Under the pieces are notes generated by a model. That model was not told the DNA's origin. It made no database searches and worked only from the letters and a program-made list of their open reading frames with translations. A program made the translations under genes and the position numbers. Source: Candidatus Gastranaerophilales bacterium HUM_9 (GTDB lineage: Bacteria > Cyanobacteriota > Vampirovibrionia > Gastranaerophilales > Gastranaerophilaceae). Taken from it: a stretch of DNA of 64,000 nucleotides. Shown here piece by piece: positions 53,499 to 62,859 of this stretch (its first letter is position 1; every line of letters starts with the position of its first letter). Location: contig DABG01000018.1 of assembly GCA_002103075.1 (NCBI GenBank), positions 344,585 to 408,584 on the forward strand, in the 5' to 3' direction.

Positions 53499-55394
53499 AT
53501 GTTCAAAGTTATGTGCAAAAAATTTAATATACTATCATTTAATTTGAACCTGTTTTCTAAAATAGTTTTTACAACAGTATTCTTAATCTTTGCACTCTTT
53601 CTACCGTCATACTCCCCTATCAAGTTGCTATTGTTTTTATTAGCGTATCTAATTATAAGTTATGAAATTCTTGTAAATGCTGTTCTTAACATATTTAAAG
53701 GTGAAATTTTTGATGAAAATTTTCTTATGTCAGTTGCAACTATTGGTGCATTATGTTTAAAAGACTATCCAGAAGCCATTATGGTTATGTTACTTTATAG
53801 CATAGGTGAATTTTTACAAGATAAAGCTGTTGAAAATTCTAAAAAATCAATCACTGAAATTATAGATTTAAGACCAGATACTGCAAATGTCCTAAAAAAC
53901 GATAAAATAATCAATACCCCGTCCCAAGAACTTAAACTAAACGACATAATATTAGTTAAAACTGGTGAAAAAATAGCCGTTGATGGCATAATTCAATCAG
54001 GTCATGCCATAGTTGACACCTCTGCTCTAACAGGTGAAAGTATTCCTCGTCAAGTGAATGTCAACGATGAAATACTTAGTGGTTGTATTCTTTTAAATGG
54101 TTATATAGAATATAAAGTCACAAAAACTTATAGTGAATCAACTGTTTCTCAAATCTTAAAACTAATTTCTTCTGCTGAAAATAAAAAATCTAAAACAGAA
54201 AACTTTATAACTAAATTTGCGAAAATCTACACACCAATAGTTGTGTTTTTAGCAATATTTCTTGCAATAATTCCACCACTAATTTTGCACGCACCTTTTC
54301 TAACTTGGATAAATAGAGCCTTAACATTCTTGGTTATTTCTTGTCCGTGTGCATTAGTAATTTCACTTCCTTTAGGGTTCTTTGCAGGTCTTGGTGCGTC
54401 TAGTAAAAATGGTGTGCTTATAAAAGGTAGTAAATACCTTGAAATCCTTGCAAAATCAAAAAATATAGTCTTTGATAAAACTGGAACTCTTACAAAAGGG
54501 AATTTTGTTGTAGGAAAAGTTGTTTCTTTGAGTATCTATTCTGAAACAGAGATTTTAAAGCTGATGGCAAGTATAGAACAGTTTTCAAATCACCCGATAG
54601 CAAAATCTATTCAAGATGCATATAAAGGTGAAATTTATAGTGACTTTTCAAACATCTCAGAAATAATGGGACGTGGGATAGAAGTTGAATTTAATGGTGA
54701 CAAGTTTTTTGTTGGAAGTCAACCGAAAAAAAATCTTGAAAATATTTCAATAAATCAAAAACAGATTGCCACTCAATCAGGAAACATTATTTATATAAAT
54801 AAAAACTCAAATCCTATTGGTTATGCGGTTTTGACTGATGAGTTGAAACCAAATACAAAGAAAGCTGTTACACTTCTTCAAAAGATGAAGAAGACACTTT
54901 TTATACTTTCGGGTGATACAACTCAGGTTGTACAAAATATCGCTAAAACCTTAAAAATTACAAAAGCATATTCAGAGCTTTTGCCACAAAACAAAGTTGA
55001 AAAACTAGAAGAAATAATTAACTCAACTCCAACAAATAAAACCACATTGTTCGTAGGTGATGGAATAAACGATGCACCTGCATTAAAACTTGCAGATGTT
55101 GGAATTGCTATGGGTGGTCTTGGTTCTGATAGTGCCATAAATTCAGCAGATGTTGTGATTATGGACGATGATTTATTGAAAATTCCTCAAGCTATAAGAA
55201 TTTCTCAAAGAACGCTTAAAATAATCAAACAGAATATTTGTTTTATACTTGCAATAAAAATATTGTTCTTAACCCTTGGTGCATTCGGTCATATGACTAT
55301 GTGGGGAGCTGTTTTTGCAGATGTTGGTGTAACAATTCTTGCCGTATTTAATTCCTTAAGGATATTGAAGTCCAAAAATTTTCTCAAAATATAA
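53499..55394 (+). CDS. Heavy-metal P1B-type ATPase (Zn/Cd/Pb class)
   Basis: 631 residues. CPC metal-binding motif in ISCPCALVISLPLGF, phosphorylation site DKTGTLTKG, HP motif in SNHPIAKSI, and GDGINDAPALKLADVGIAMG. There is no N-terminal HMA domain. CPC with the following residues suggests export of divalent soft metals rather than Cu. Weak ribosome-binding site before the ATG. No metal regulator is adjacent. Confidence 0.9.
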   Translation: MFKVMCKKFNILSFNLNLFSKIVFTTVFLIFALFLPSYSPIKLLLFLLAYLIISYEILVNAVLNIFKGEIFDENFLMSVATIGALCLKDYPEAIMVMLLYSIGEFLQDKAVENSKKSITEIIDLRPDTANVLKNDKIINTPSQELKLNDIILVKTGEKIAVDGIIQSGHAIVDTSALTGESIPRQVNVNDEILSGCILLNGYIEYKVTKTYSESTVSQILKLISSAENKKSKTENFITKFAKIYTPIVVFLAIFLAIIPPLILHAPFLTWINRALTFLVISCPCALVISLPLGFFAGLGASSKNGVLIKGSKYLEILAKSKNIVFDKTGTLTKGNFVVGKVVSLSIYSETEILKLMASIEQFSNHPIAKSIQDAYKGEIYSDFSNISEIMGRGIEVEFNGDKFFVGSQPKKNLENISINQKQIATQSGNIIYINKNSNPIGYAVLTDELKPNTKKAVTLLQKMKKTLFILSGDTTQVVQNIAKTLKITKAYSELLPQNKVEKLEEIINSTPTNKTTLFVGDGINDAPALKLADVGIAMGGLGSDSAINSADVVIMDDDLLKIPQAIRISQRTLKIIKQNICFILAIKILFLTLGAFGHMTMWGAVFADVGVTILAVFNSLRILKSKNFLKI

Positions 55395-55424
55395 TAATAA
55401 GTTTTTGAAAAATTTTGTTACAAA

Positions 55425-55464
55425 CTGTCAAAAATTTTTTTCTGTTGGTTTTTAATACAACATA
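55425..55464 (+). promoter_or_regulatory. TAGCAA-like promoter motif (variant TGTCAA)
   Basis: CTGTCAAAAATTTTTTTCTG then TTGGTTTTTAATAC, a weaker version of the shared motif, 39 nt before the ATG at 55465; no ribosome-binding site. Confidence 0.42.
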
Positions 55465-56808
55465 ATGCGCATATTTAATAATATAAATTCTCCACATAAT
55501 GCTTATCCAGTAAATAATCAAACTATGAGTAGTTCTCAAGTTAGATATAACAATACTTTGAGCTGTGATAAATTTGAACATACAAATCCGATAACTTACG
55601 CACAGCAATCATATCCGATTGGTGCAGTTCGTTTTGGTTCAAGTGTATCAAATGGTGCATTTTTAAGAAATCTTTCAGGTGTACATGACCCATATAGTGG
55701 AGTTGTTATTCTTAATAACAAAGAATTAAATCAGTTCTATCAAGATCTTGCTAAAAAGGATACAGGAGTTAAAAAGATAAATCTTTTAGAGAACTATACA
55801 GAAAGTATGTTTCCTGTTGAAAAGAGTGTATATTATCTGATGTTCGGTGATATACTTTTAGATAATAGGCGTTCTATGCAAGACGTGTTGCAAGCTAAAC
55901 AACCAAGAGCTTTGAAAAATTTGATTAAAACACAACAACAAGTTTTTAATAATATTGATGACGCTGCACAGAATTTGTCTGAAAACAACAAGTTGAAAGT
56001 TGAACATGCTTTGGACAAAGCAAGAGAGCAAATTTTGATTTCACATAAAGATAAGAATCATTTTAGAAAAGGTAAGTTTGAAAATGATTTGATGAGAATA
56101 GCTCAAAGTGATGTTTTCGCAAGGCTTGAAAATAAAATGAATGAGCTTCCAGAAGAAGAAAAAGATGTAGCACTTGAAAAGCTATATAATGTTGAACGAA
56201 TTTTTGAAACTACTCCATATTATACAAATATAAAAGGTAAAACACCGTTAAAAATGGTTCACGAACTTCAAGCAGAATATCTTCCAGAGTCATTAAAAGA
56301 AGAAAATGAAATGCAGCCAATTCTAGACCTAGCTCAAGATTTGCCAACAACAAAAACTGATGTAAATGCGTTTATAGTTGAAATGTCGGATAAAGATGAT
56401 AGTGTAATTGCTAAGAGATTGATAAGTGAATCGATTGGTACAATTGAGCACGTTGTTCCTGAGTCAAAAGGTGGAGAAAATGAGGCTGACAACTTTATGT
56501 TTGTTACTAAAGCACGTAATGAAGAACGTGGTAATAAGTCTTTAAACAAGTTTAAAAAGATGCACCCAGATATTCCTAAAAATTGCCAGCAGTATCTTGA
56601 TGATGTTATCAAAAACTGTGAAGACGGTAGAATGCGTGGTTATGAATGGTATCCTTTTGTGATTAGAGATATTATAAAATCTGAGGTTGGGGTTAATGTT
56701 GCGATAAAATCTTATAGAATGTCGCCACAAAAAGCATTTAGAACTTTTCCAAATAGATTAAAGGAAAAATATCCACAGTATAGTAAGTACTTTACAAAAC
56801 CGCAATAA
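55465..56808 (+). CDS. HNH-like nuclease-domain protein with F-G-S N-terminal motif
   Basis: 447 residues. It opens MRIFNNINSPHNAY, parallel to the proteins at 15326 and 32820, with VRFGSS at ~55-60. After a helical middle, TIEHVVPESKGGENEADNFMFVTKARNEERGN (~320-350) matches the HNH pattern D/E-H-x-x-P-x-S-x-GG-x-N-x-x-x-N ... N-x-x-RG, without the zinc-ribbon cysteines. A basic tail follows. If active it would nick or cut DNA. Role and export are unknown. Confidence 0.68.
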   Translation: MRIFNNINSPHNAYPVNNQTMSSSQVRYNNTLSCDKFEHTNPITYAQQSYPIGAVRFGSSVSNGAFLRNLSGVHDPYSGVVILNNKELNQFYQDLAKKDTGVKKINLLENYTESMFPVEKSVYYLMFGDILLDNRRSMQDVLQAKQPRALKNLIKTQQQVFNNIDDAAQNLSENNKLKVEHALDKAREQILISHKDKNHFRKGKFENDLMRIAQSDVFARLENKMNELPEEEKDVALEKLYNVERIFETTPYYTNIKGKTPLKMVHELQAEYLPESLKEENEMQPILDLAQDLPTTKTDVNAFIVEMSDKDDSVIAKRLISESIGTIEHVVPESKGGENEADNFMFVTKARNEERGNKSLNKFKKMHPDIPKNCQQYLDDVIKNCEDGRMRGYEWYPFVIRDIIKSEVGVNVAIKSYRMSPQKAFRTFPNRLKEKYPQYSKYFTKPQ

Positions 56809-56847
56809 AACCTTGCAAACACTATCTAATTTACATAAAATTATGGT

Positions 56848-58710
56848 ATGGGTAGGATTAAACAATTAAGTCAACATACAATAAATCAAATTGCGGCAGG
56901 AGAAGTTATTGAACGTCCGTCATCTGTTGTGAAAGAGCTTGTTGAAAACTCAATTGATGCAGGTGCAACACGTGTAAGTATCGAAATTTCAAACGAATGC
57001 AGAAATATTCGTGTTGCTGATAACGGTTCTGGTATTCATCCAGACGATATCGTGCTTGCATTTTCAAAGCATGCAACTAGTAAAATTTCGACAGGTGAAG
57101 ATTTGTATAATATTCATACTCTAGGGTTTAGAGGTGAAGCACTTGCAAGCATTATTTCTATCTCAAAAGTTACTTGTACTACTCGTACAAAAGATTATGA
57201 TTATGGTACAAAGGTTGTGTGTGAAAACTCTGAAATAGAACATACTCAAACAGGTTGTGCTGTCGGTACGATTATGGAAATCAAAGACCTTTTTTATAAT
57301 ATTCCTGTTAGGTTGAAGTTTTTAAAAAGTGAAAAAACAGAGTTTTCTTATATTTCAGAACTTGTTACAGCTATTGCAATCTCAAACCCAAGTGTTGCAA
57401 TTGAGCTTAAGAATAACGGTAAAACAACGCTTAAAACTGACGGTGTAGCAGGATTAGAGGGCGTTATAAAAACCTTGTTTTCTAAGACTATTTTTTCAAA
57501 CCTTAGACCTGTAGAAAACGATGACGTGATATCTAAAATTAATATTTCAGGTTATGTAAGTACTCCAGATTTTACAAGAACAAGCAAAAAAGATTATCAT
57601 ATTTTTGTGAATAATAGAACAGTTAAATGTCCTGTTTTTATAAAAGCTATTGATATGGCATACCGAAACTCTTTGCCTAATGGAAAATATCCTTTTGTTG
57701 TTTTGAATTTAACTATGCCACCTGAGGATATTGATATAAATGTTCACCCAACAAAAAAAGAAGTTAAGTATAAAAACCCTAACCAAATTTTTAATTTTAT
57801 AAGAACCTCTGTCGAGGCTGGGTTGATAAATTCTCAACGCATTGTAAAAGCAGAAAATGTTTATAATGTGAGCCAAAATGTTTTTCGACCAACAGAGCCA
57901 AAGGCTCCTGAAATGGACTCAATTGATGAAACTTCTATTAATTTTAATAAAATAAATAATGCGTTTGATTATATAAATAATATGAATTCAGGTGATGATG
58001 GAGCTGAAAATACGACACAGGATGGAGAATTTTCACAATCAGAACCGCAAGTTCAAGAGCATGCTCTTAAACAAAACCAGTTTTATTTTGCACAAAAACA
58101 GATGAATAATTCTTTGGATTTTGAGCAAGGTCAATTTATTAAAAAAGAGGTTGCAGAGCGTGATAATATTATCGGTCAGTATAAAAACACGTATATCTTG
58201 ATTGAAAAAGAAGACGGGTTAGAGATAGTTGACCAGCATATTGCAGATGAGAGATATATTTATGAAACTTTGCAGGCACAACATGAACCTATGTCGCAGA
58301 TGTTGTTTATATCTGATGTTTTAGAGGTTACACCAGAAGAAGTTGAGATAATAAAAAATAATATCGAAAAATTTGAAAAGTTCGGATATGGAATAGAATT
58401 TTTGAGTGAAAAAGAGCTTATTTTTAGAAAGATACCTCAATTATTGTCAAAGTATAGTCCCAAAGATATTTTGGCAGATATTTTAGAAAATATAGAGGGT
58501 GATATTAATAATTTAGAAGAAAAGATTTTGATAACGACATCGTGTAAAGCTGCAGTTAAGGCAAATACACCGTTGAATATGTTCCAAATGGAAGAAATAA
58601 TAAAAAATTGGAGAGGTTGTAAATTGCCTTATACATGTCCACACGGTAGACCTATTGCAAAACTTTTGAAACATAGTGATATAGCTAGTTTCTTCATGCG
58701 TCCAGAGTAG
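56848..58710 (+). CDS. mutL: DNA mismatch repair protein MutL
   Basis: 620 residues. GHKL ATPase N-terminus (IAAGEVIERPSSVVKELVENSIDAGAT, DNGSGI, TLGFRGEALASI) and C-terminal dimerisation domain. The endonuclease motif DQHIADERYIYE fits DQHA-x2-E-x4-E, and TSCKAAVKANTPL with CPHGRP are the other metal-site motifs, so it should nick DNA itself like MutL outside the E. coli group. mutS is not in the window. Confidence 0.95.
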   Translation: MGRIKQLSQHTINQIAAGEVIERPSSVVKELVENSIDAGATRVSIEISNECRNIRVADNGSGIHPDDIVLAFSKHATSKISTGEDLYNIHTLGFRGEALASIISISKVTCTTRTKDYDYGTKVVCENSEIEHTQTGCAVGTIMEIKDLFYNIPVRLKFLKSEKTEFSYISELVTAIAISNPSVAIELKNNGKTTLKTDGVAGLEGVIKTLFSKTIFSNLRPVENDDVISKINISGYVSTPDFTRTSKKDYHIFVNNRTVKCPVFIKAIDMAYRNSLPNGKYPFVVLNLTMPPEDIDINVHPTKKEVKYKNPNQIFNFIRTSVEAGLINSQRIVKAENVYNVSQNVFRPTEPKAPEMDSIDETSINFNKINNAFDYINNMNSGDDGAENTTQDGEFSQSEPQVQEHALKQNQFYFAQKQMNNSLDFEQGQFIKKEVAERDNIIGQYKNTYILIEKEDGLEIVDQHIADERYIYETLQAQHEPMSQMLFISDVLEVTPEEVEIIKNNIEKFEKFGYGIEFLSEKELIFRKIPQLLSKYSPKDILADILENIEGDINNLEEKILITTSCKAAVKANTPLNMFQMEEIIKNWRGCKLPYTCPHGRPIAKLLKHSDIASFFMRPE

Positions 58711-59016
58711 GATTTTGTATGTATGTGGGGAGTCTTTTAATTTGTAATGCGTAATGCACAATGCACAATGACGGTTTGTGTTTGCAGGGGTCCTGAATCA
58801 AGTTCAGGACGACGTTCGGGTGGTTACAGAACGGTTGGTTTATGGATTGCCACAAATTTGCGTTGCAAATTTTCGCAATGACTGATTAAAATTATCATGG
58901 ACAGTAATGAAGACAGATTCAGTATCCCTCTAAAGTCTTTGCCTAATAACTTATCTTATAAATAACTAGCTAATTAGGTAATAGTTCAAATAATTGGACT
59001 TATCTATTCTGAAAAT
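58711..59016. repeat. Gene-free stretch with dispersed repeats
   Basis: TCCTGAATCAAGTTCAGGA at 58793-58811 is a hairpin repeat, and 58831-58885 holds the GGATTGCCAC...CGCAATGAC repeat shared with 29397-29441. The remainder shows nothing. Confidence 0.7.
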
Positions 59017-59643
59017 ATGAAGAATGTTTTATGTTTTGGTGACAGTAATACTTACGGTTTTAATCCTGAAAACGGTGGTAGATATGATGATAACATTCGC
59101 TGGACAGGGGTGTTACAACACTTGCTTAAAGATGAATACAATATTATAGAAGAAGGTTGTAACGCAAGAACCGTTATATTTAAAGACTTTGGAGATTACA
59201 AAACCTGTAGTATTGATTATTTGCCAGACTGTTTGAAAAAATATAAAAATACAGATTTAGTAATATTTATGCTCGGTCTGAACGATTTTCAAACGATTTT
59301 TCATGCCTCTGTTGATGCTGTTTTGACGGGGATAAAAACTTTGGTTAATATTATTAGAAATTCTGATGTGAATTTTAAAACTGAAATTTTACTTCTTCCT
59401 CCTGCAATTATTGGTAAAAATATTCAACAAAGTAACTTCGGTTGTATGTTTAACAAATACTCAATCAAGAAAACTATTGAATTTACTCAAAAATTAAAAG
59501 ACCTTGCTCACTCAGAACACTGTGAATATTTTAATATAAACAGAATAATTAAAACTTGTTCAGAAGATAGTATTCATTTTAAGCCAGAGGCCCATAGAAA
59601 AATTGCTGAAACTTTATCTGTATTAATTCCACAAATTTTATAA
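59017..59643 (+). CDS. SGNH/GDSL-family hydrolase
   Basis: 208 residues, cytoplasmic. Block I FGDSNTYG with the nucleophile Ser, block III FMLGLNDF, and block V DSIHF with the catalytic Asp and His. Close in layout to arylesterase/acyl-CoA thioesterase I-like lipases of this clan. Substrate unknown. Confidence 0.88.
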   Translation: MKNVLCFGDSNTYGFNPENGGRYDDNIRWTGVLQHLLKDEYNIIEEGCNARTVIFKDFGDYKTCSIDYLPDCLKKYKNTDLVIFMLGLNDFQTIFHASVDAVLTGIKTLVNIIRNSDVNFKTEILLLPPAIIGKNIQQSNFGCMFNKYSIKKTIEFTQKLKDLAHSEHCEYFNINRIIKTCSEDSIHFKPEAHRKIAETLSVLIPQIL

Positions 59644-59735
59644 AAACTTCTTTACAAAATGTCACAAACATGGCAATTTTCTTGCGTATATCGACTTAGT
59701 ATATATATAATATATAAAATAACTAGGAGATTGCT

Positions 59736-60662
59736 ATGGCGATAACGCTTAATACAGATGATTATCATTTAAAGACACAGTTGAATTTGTCGACATCTAG
59801 GTGGCAAGGCTATGCTGACAAATCTATTGATGAAGTTATTGAAGCGGAAGCAGAAAGCGGCAATACGCTTGCAAAAGATTATGGAAGAAAATTATTTGGA
59901 AGTGCTGATGAACTTATCAATACTTTCCAATTAAATGACCCAAGCAATAAGTACAATATTATTAACAAATTGTCAGCAGAGCAAAGAGAAAAAGTTCTTC
60001 AAATGCTTGATACTGATGATATGGTAGTAGGATTGAATTTCTTTACTCAAGATAAACTACAAGAAATGCTTCAATACGCATCACCTGCTGAAAATATTAA
60101 CGTTGCATTGGAAGCGTTCCCATTGCAAAAAATCATACAAATGATGCCTGAAGATGAACTTGAAGGATTTTTCATGAGTGATGATTTAAAAAAAGAAGTA
60201 ATAACAGCTCAATTGAGAAACCTTGATCCTGAGTCATTAATCCAAATGACAGAGGGAATTACAGGGCAATCAGTTGACACAAACGACATCTCCAAAGTAC
60301 TCAACCAACTAACTTCATTGCCTGATAAACAGTTCAAGGAAACAATGGCAACACTTGACCCAGAGGTTCAACAAGCAATAATCTTACAGATGGCAAATGA
60401 AGATATGAGTGTAATGTCGAACTTTTCAACGGGTGCATATATTGATATGGTTAGCCAACAACAAAAACCAGACATGGTTAAATCAATGGTCGCTCTAAAC
60501 CCTGAGTCATTGCAAATAATGACACGTGAACTACCAGATGATTTATTCTCAATTGTTGCATCACAAATTGACACTAAACAGCTTGCTCAATTCCTTATCA
60601 ATAAGTGTCCGCAAGTGTTAGAACAGTTTGTTTCGATGGGTAACGCTGGTTCTATTCATTAG
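59736..60662 (+). CDS. Helical-repeat protein related to the MgtE N-terminal/FliG domain type
   Basis: 308 residues made of short helical repeats such as LSAEQREKVLQMLDTDDMVVGLNFF, QLRNLDPESLIQM, ALNPESLQIMTRELPDDLFSIVA, with D-P-E and L-P-D-D turns like those of MgtE_N and FliG. No transporter domain follows, so it is not MgtE itself. TAGGAGA precedes the ATG. A weak GGCAATTTTCTTGCG motif lies upstream at 59672. Confidence 0.6.
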   Translation: MAITLNTDDYHLKTQLNLSTSRWQGYADKSIDEVIEAEAESGNTLAKDYGRKLFGSADELINTFQLNDPSNKYNIINKLSAEQREKVLQMLDTDDMVVGLNFFTQDKLQEMLQYASPAENINVALEAFPLQKIIQMMPEDELEGFFMSDDLKKEVITAQLRNLDPESLIQMTEGITGQSVDTNDISKVLNQLTSLPDKQFKETMATLDPEVQQAIILQMANEDMSVMSNFSTGAYIDMVSQQQKPDMVKSMVALNPESLQIMTRELPDDLFSIVASQIDTKQLAQFLINKCPQVLEQFVSMGNAGSIH

Positions 60663-61152
60663 GCGTTGTTAAAAATTCTTTTAACATCTCTAAAGCACAT
60701 TGTGTGAATTGATATTTCATCTTTTCACGTTTTAGCTTTGGATTCAGTCTGAATTCTTGAACAACTGCTTTGTAGTTTGATTTTATGGCAACATACATAA
60801 GACCTACTGGTTTGGTTGGTGTACCACCAGTTGGGCCTGCAATTCCTGTTGTGCAAACCACTATATCAGCATGTGTTTTTGCGTGTAATCCCAATGCCAT
60901 TTCTGCGGCACATTCACGGCTAACAGCTCCGCAGTTTTCAAGTGTTTGGGTTGTAACACCTAATAGTGCGTGCTTAACTTCGTTTGAATATGTCACAAAG
61001 TTCAATTTTGTATATCTTGAACTGCCAGAAACATCTGTAAGACGAGAGCTTAAAAGTCCGCCTGTGCAAGATTCCGCAGTGGAAATTACTAGCGAATTAT
61101 CGAATAATATTTGTGCTATTTCTTCTTCTATTTTTTTCTTTCTTCTAAACAT
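60652..61152 (-). CDS. pncC: Nicotinamide-nucleotide amidohydrolase (CinA C-terminal domain)
   Basis: 166 residues. STAESCTGGLLSSRLTDVSGSS with the catalytic Ser/Cys region, VTYSNEVKHALLGV, AVSRECAAEMALG and TGIAGPTGGTPTKPVG are family signatures. Deamidates NMN, recycling it for NAD. It overlaps the end of the preceding convergent gene by 11 bp. Confidence 0.92.
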   Translation of the reverse strand: MFRRKKKIEEEIAQILFDNSLVISTAESCTGGLLSSRLTDVSGSSRYTKLNFVTYSNEVKHALLGVTTQTLENCGAVSRECAAEMALGLHAKTHADIVVCTTGIAGPTGGTPTKPVGLMYVAIKSNYKAVVQEFRLNPKLKREKMKYQFTQCALEMLKEFLTTPNE

Positions 61153-61235
61153 AACATCTATAATTTATTGCACATAAAAAGGTTTGTCAATAAACAATTT
61201 AGATGAGTTTATTGGGTAAAATTTTAGACAAATAG

Positions 61236-61270
61236 AAAAGGGGCGGAGCCTCTGGCTCCGCCCCTTTTCA
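61236..61270. terminator. Terminator after the EF-hand gene
   Basis: A 15-bp stem (AAAAGGGGCGGAGCC and complement) with a TCT loop and T's. Confidence 0.88.
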
Positions 61271-61279
61271 GTGTTTTAA

Positions 61280-61846
61280 TTATGAGTTACTATCATCATC
61301 ATCTTGCAACCATTTATAAGATAAAAGACTTGATGATGAACTGTTGTTTGCATTTTCATCACCATAGAATAATGATGTATGATTAATCATTCTATTTTGG
61401 TCTTTTGTTTTTTGGTTTTCTAGTTTTGATTGAAGTGTATAGCCTTGAACTTCTGCGTTACTTACGTAACCATCGTGGTTTGTGTCGATATCGTTGAAGT
61501 GGTCAAGGATAGTTGCTTGAGTTTCTGCTGAAATTCCACTCATGCTACCAAGTGATTGGATTTGAGCTCTTGTCATGCCTTGTGTAGAAAGTTGGTTCAT
61601 AAGTGTTTGAACCTCGTCAGCAGATAGTGTGCCGTTTTTGTTTTTATCAAGTGAACTAAAGTTTTGACTTAAGTATGAAGCGAAAGTCGTTCCGTATTGG
61701 CTCGTTAATACAGAATTGTTTGACAATGCTTTTGTTAGATTTTTTTGTGTTAAGCCGTCTGAGTACAAATTTGAAAGTATAGCGTATGAATTTGCAACAC
61801 CAGCGTTAACGCCTGTAAATAGTGATGAGCCACTAAGTTTTGACAT
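61280..61846 (-). CDS. EF-hand calcium-binding protein
   Basis: 188 residues with two EF-hand loops, DKNKNGTLSADE (~68-79) and DTNHDGYVSNAE (~122-133), each with the 12-residue D-x-N/D-x-D/N-G-x-h-x-x-x-E pattern. Ser/Asn-rich elsewhere; ends DDDDSNS. No signal peptide. A GGAGAT site precedes the ATG. Function unknown; the second EF-hand protein in this window after the one at 12375. Confidence 0.82.
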   Translation of the reverse strand: MSKLSGSSLFTGVNAGVANSYAILSNLYSDGLTQKNLTKALSNNSVLTSQYGTTFASYLSQNFSSLDKNKNGTLSADEVQTLMNQLSTQGMTRAQIQSLGSMSGISAETQATILDHFNDIDTNHDGYVSNAEVQGYTLQSKLENQKTKDQNRMINHTSLFYGDENANNSSSSSLLSYKWLQDDDDSNS

Positions 61847-62000
61847 TTGGGGTAATCTCCTATAAATTCTCTCTAGTTGTTATACATTATTATTCTAATG
61901 ATTTTTTAAAAGATTTCAACCATTCATTTGGATTATTTTTAGTGAAAAATAGATTTTTGACATAAGTAGACACTCTGTTATAGAATAATTGTGGAGGGAT

Positions 62001-62768
62001 ATGTTGGATAAACATTATACAACTGACGTGATAACGCTCAAGTCGTATGACTTGAACGATGCAGATAAAATTTTAGTCATGTATTCAAAAGAAAAAGGTC
62101 TTATGCGTAGTGTTGCAAAAGGGATTAAACGACCTAAAAGTAAGCTGGGTTCAAGGCTTGATTTGTTGATGGCTAATAACTTACAACTTAGTCGTGGTAG
62201 GAATATGGACACTATTTGTCAGGCACAGACTATCAATAACTTTAAGGATATAAGAGAGGATATTTCTAAACTTATGATTTCTTCTTATATATCTGAGATT
62301 GTGGCGAATTATGGAATGGAAAATGACCCAAGTTCTAATGAGGTTTATGAACTTTTGTACAGAGCTATCGAAAACATTTCTAGGGCAGAAACTAAAGTTC
62401 AAATATTATTGGGTGCTTTAAAGTTTCAATTAAAGATGATGTATCTGACTGGGGTTATGCCTGAATTGAATTATTGTGTCGGGTGTAGAAAAGAATTAAC
62501 TACACAGGATATGTATTTTTCTGTAGAAAAGGGTGGAGTATTTTGTTCTTGTTGTAATACGGTTTCTAACCATTCTGTTGAAATTCCTTATAAAGTGAGA
62601 GATTTTTTGTATACTTTACTTAATACGAATTTTGAAGATGAAAGTGAGTATGAAAAGAAAGCTACTGAAAAGGTTTGTTTAGTGTGTTTTAATTTATTGA
62701 AGGATTATTTGACAAAACATTCATCAAAGAAATTTAAGTCTGATAAGATTTTAGCAAGTATTTTGTAA
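62001..62768 (+). CDS. recO: DNA repair protein RecO
   Basis: 255 residues. An N-terminal OB-fold (TDVITLKSYDLNDADKILVMYSKEKGLMRSVAKG) and a C-terminal helical domain with a zinc site (YCVGC ... FCSCC). Acts with RecR/RecF in RecA loading. The ATG at 62001 follows GGAGGG; the TTG at 61989 would be upstream of it. Confidence 0.92.
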   Translation: MLDKHYTTDVITLKSYDLNDADKILVMYSKEKGLMRSVAKGIKRPKSKLGSRLDLLMANNLQLSRGRNMDTICQAQTINNFKDIREDISKLMISSYISEIVANYGMENDPSSNEVYELLYRAIENISRAETKVQILLGALKFQLKMMYLTGVMPELNYCVGCRKELTTQDMYFSVEKGGVFCSCCNTVSNHSVEIPYKVRDFLYTLLNTNFEDESEYEKKATEKVCLVCFNLLKDYLTKHSSKKFKSDKILASIL

Positions 62769-62796
62769 TTTTTACAAATATTTATGGTTTAAAAAC

Positions 62797-62827
62797 AAAA
62801 TGCCCTATTTATATAGGACATTTTTTT
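62797..62827 (+). terminator. Terminator of recO
   Basis: AAATG-C-CCTAT and ATAGG-A-CATTT pair around TTAT with one mismatch, followed by seven T's. Confidence 0.75.
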
Positions 62828-62859
62828 AATGTTTATAAACAAATCTTAAATAAAATTTG

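Noticed and set aside
59736..60662. Magnesium transporter MgtE
   Set aside because: Only helical repeats like the MgtE N-domain are present; the CBS and membrane domains are absent.
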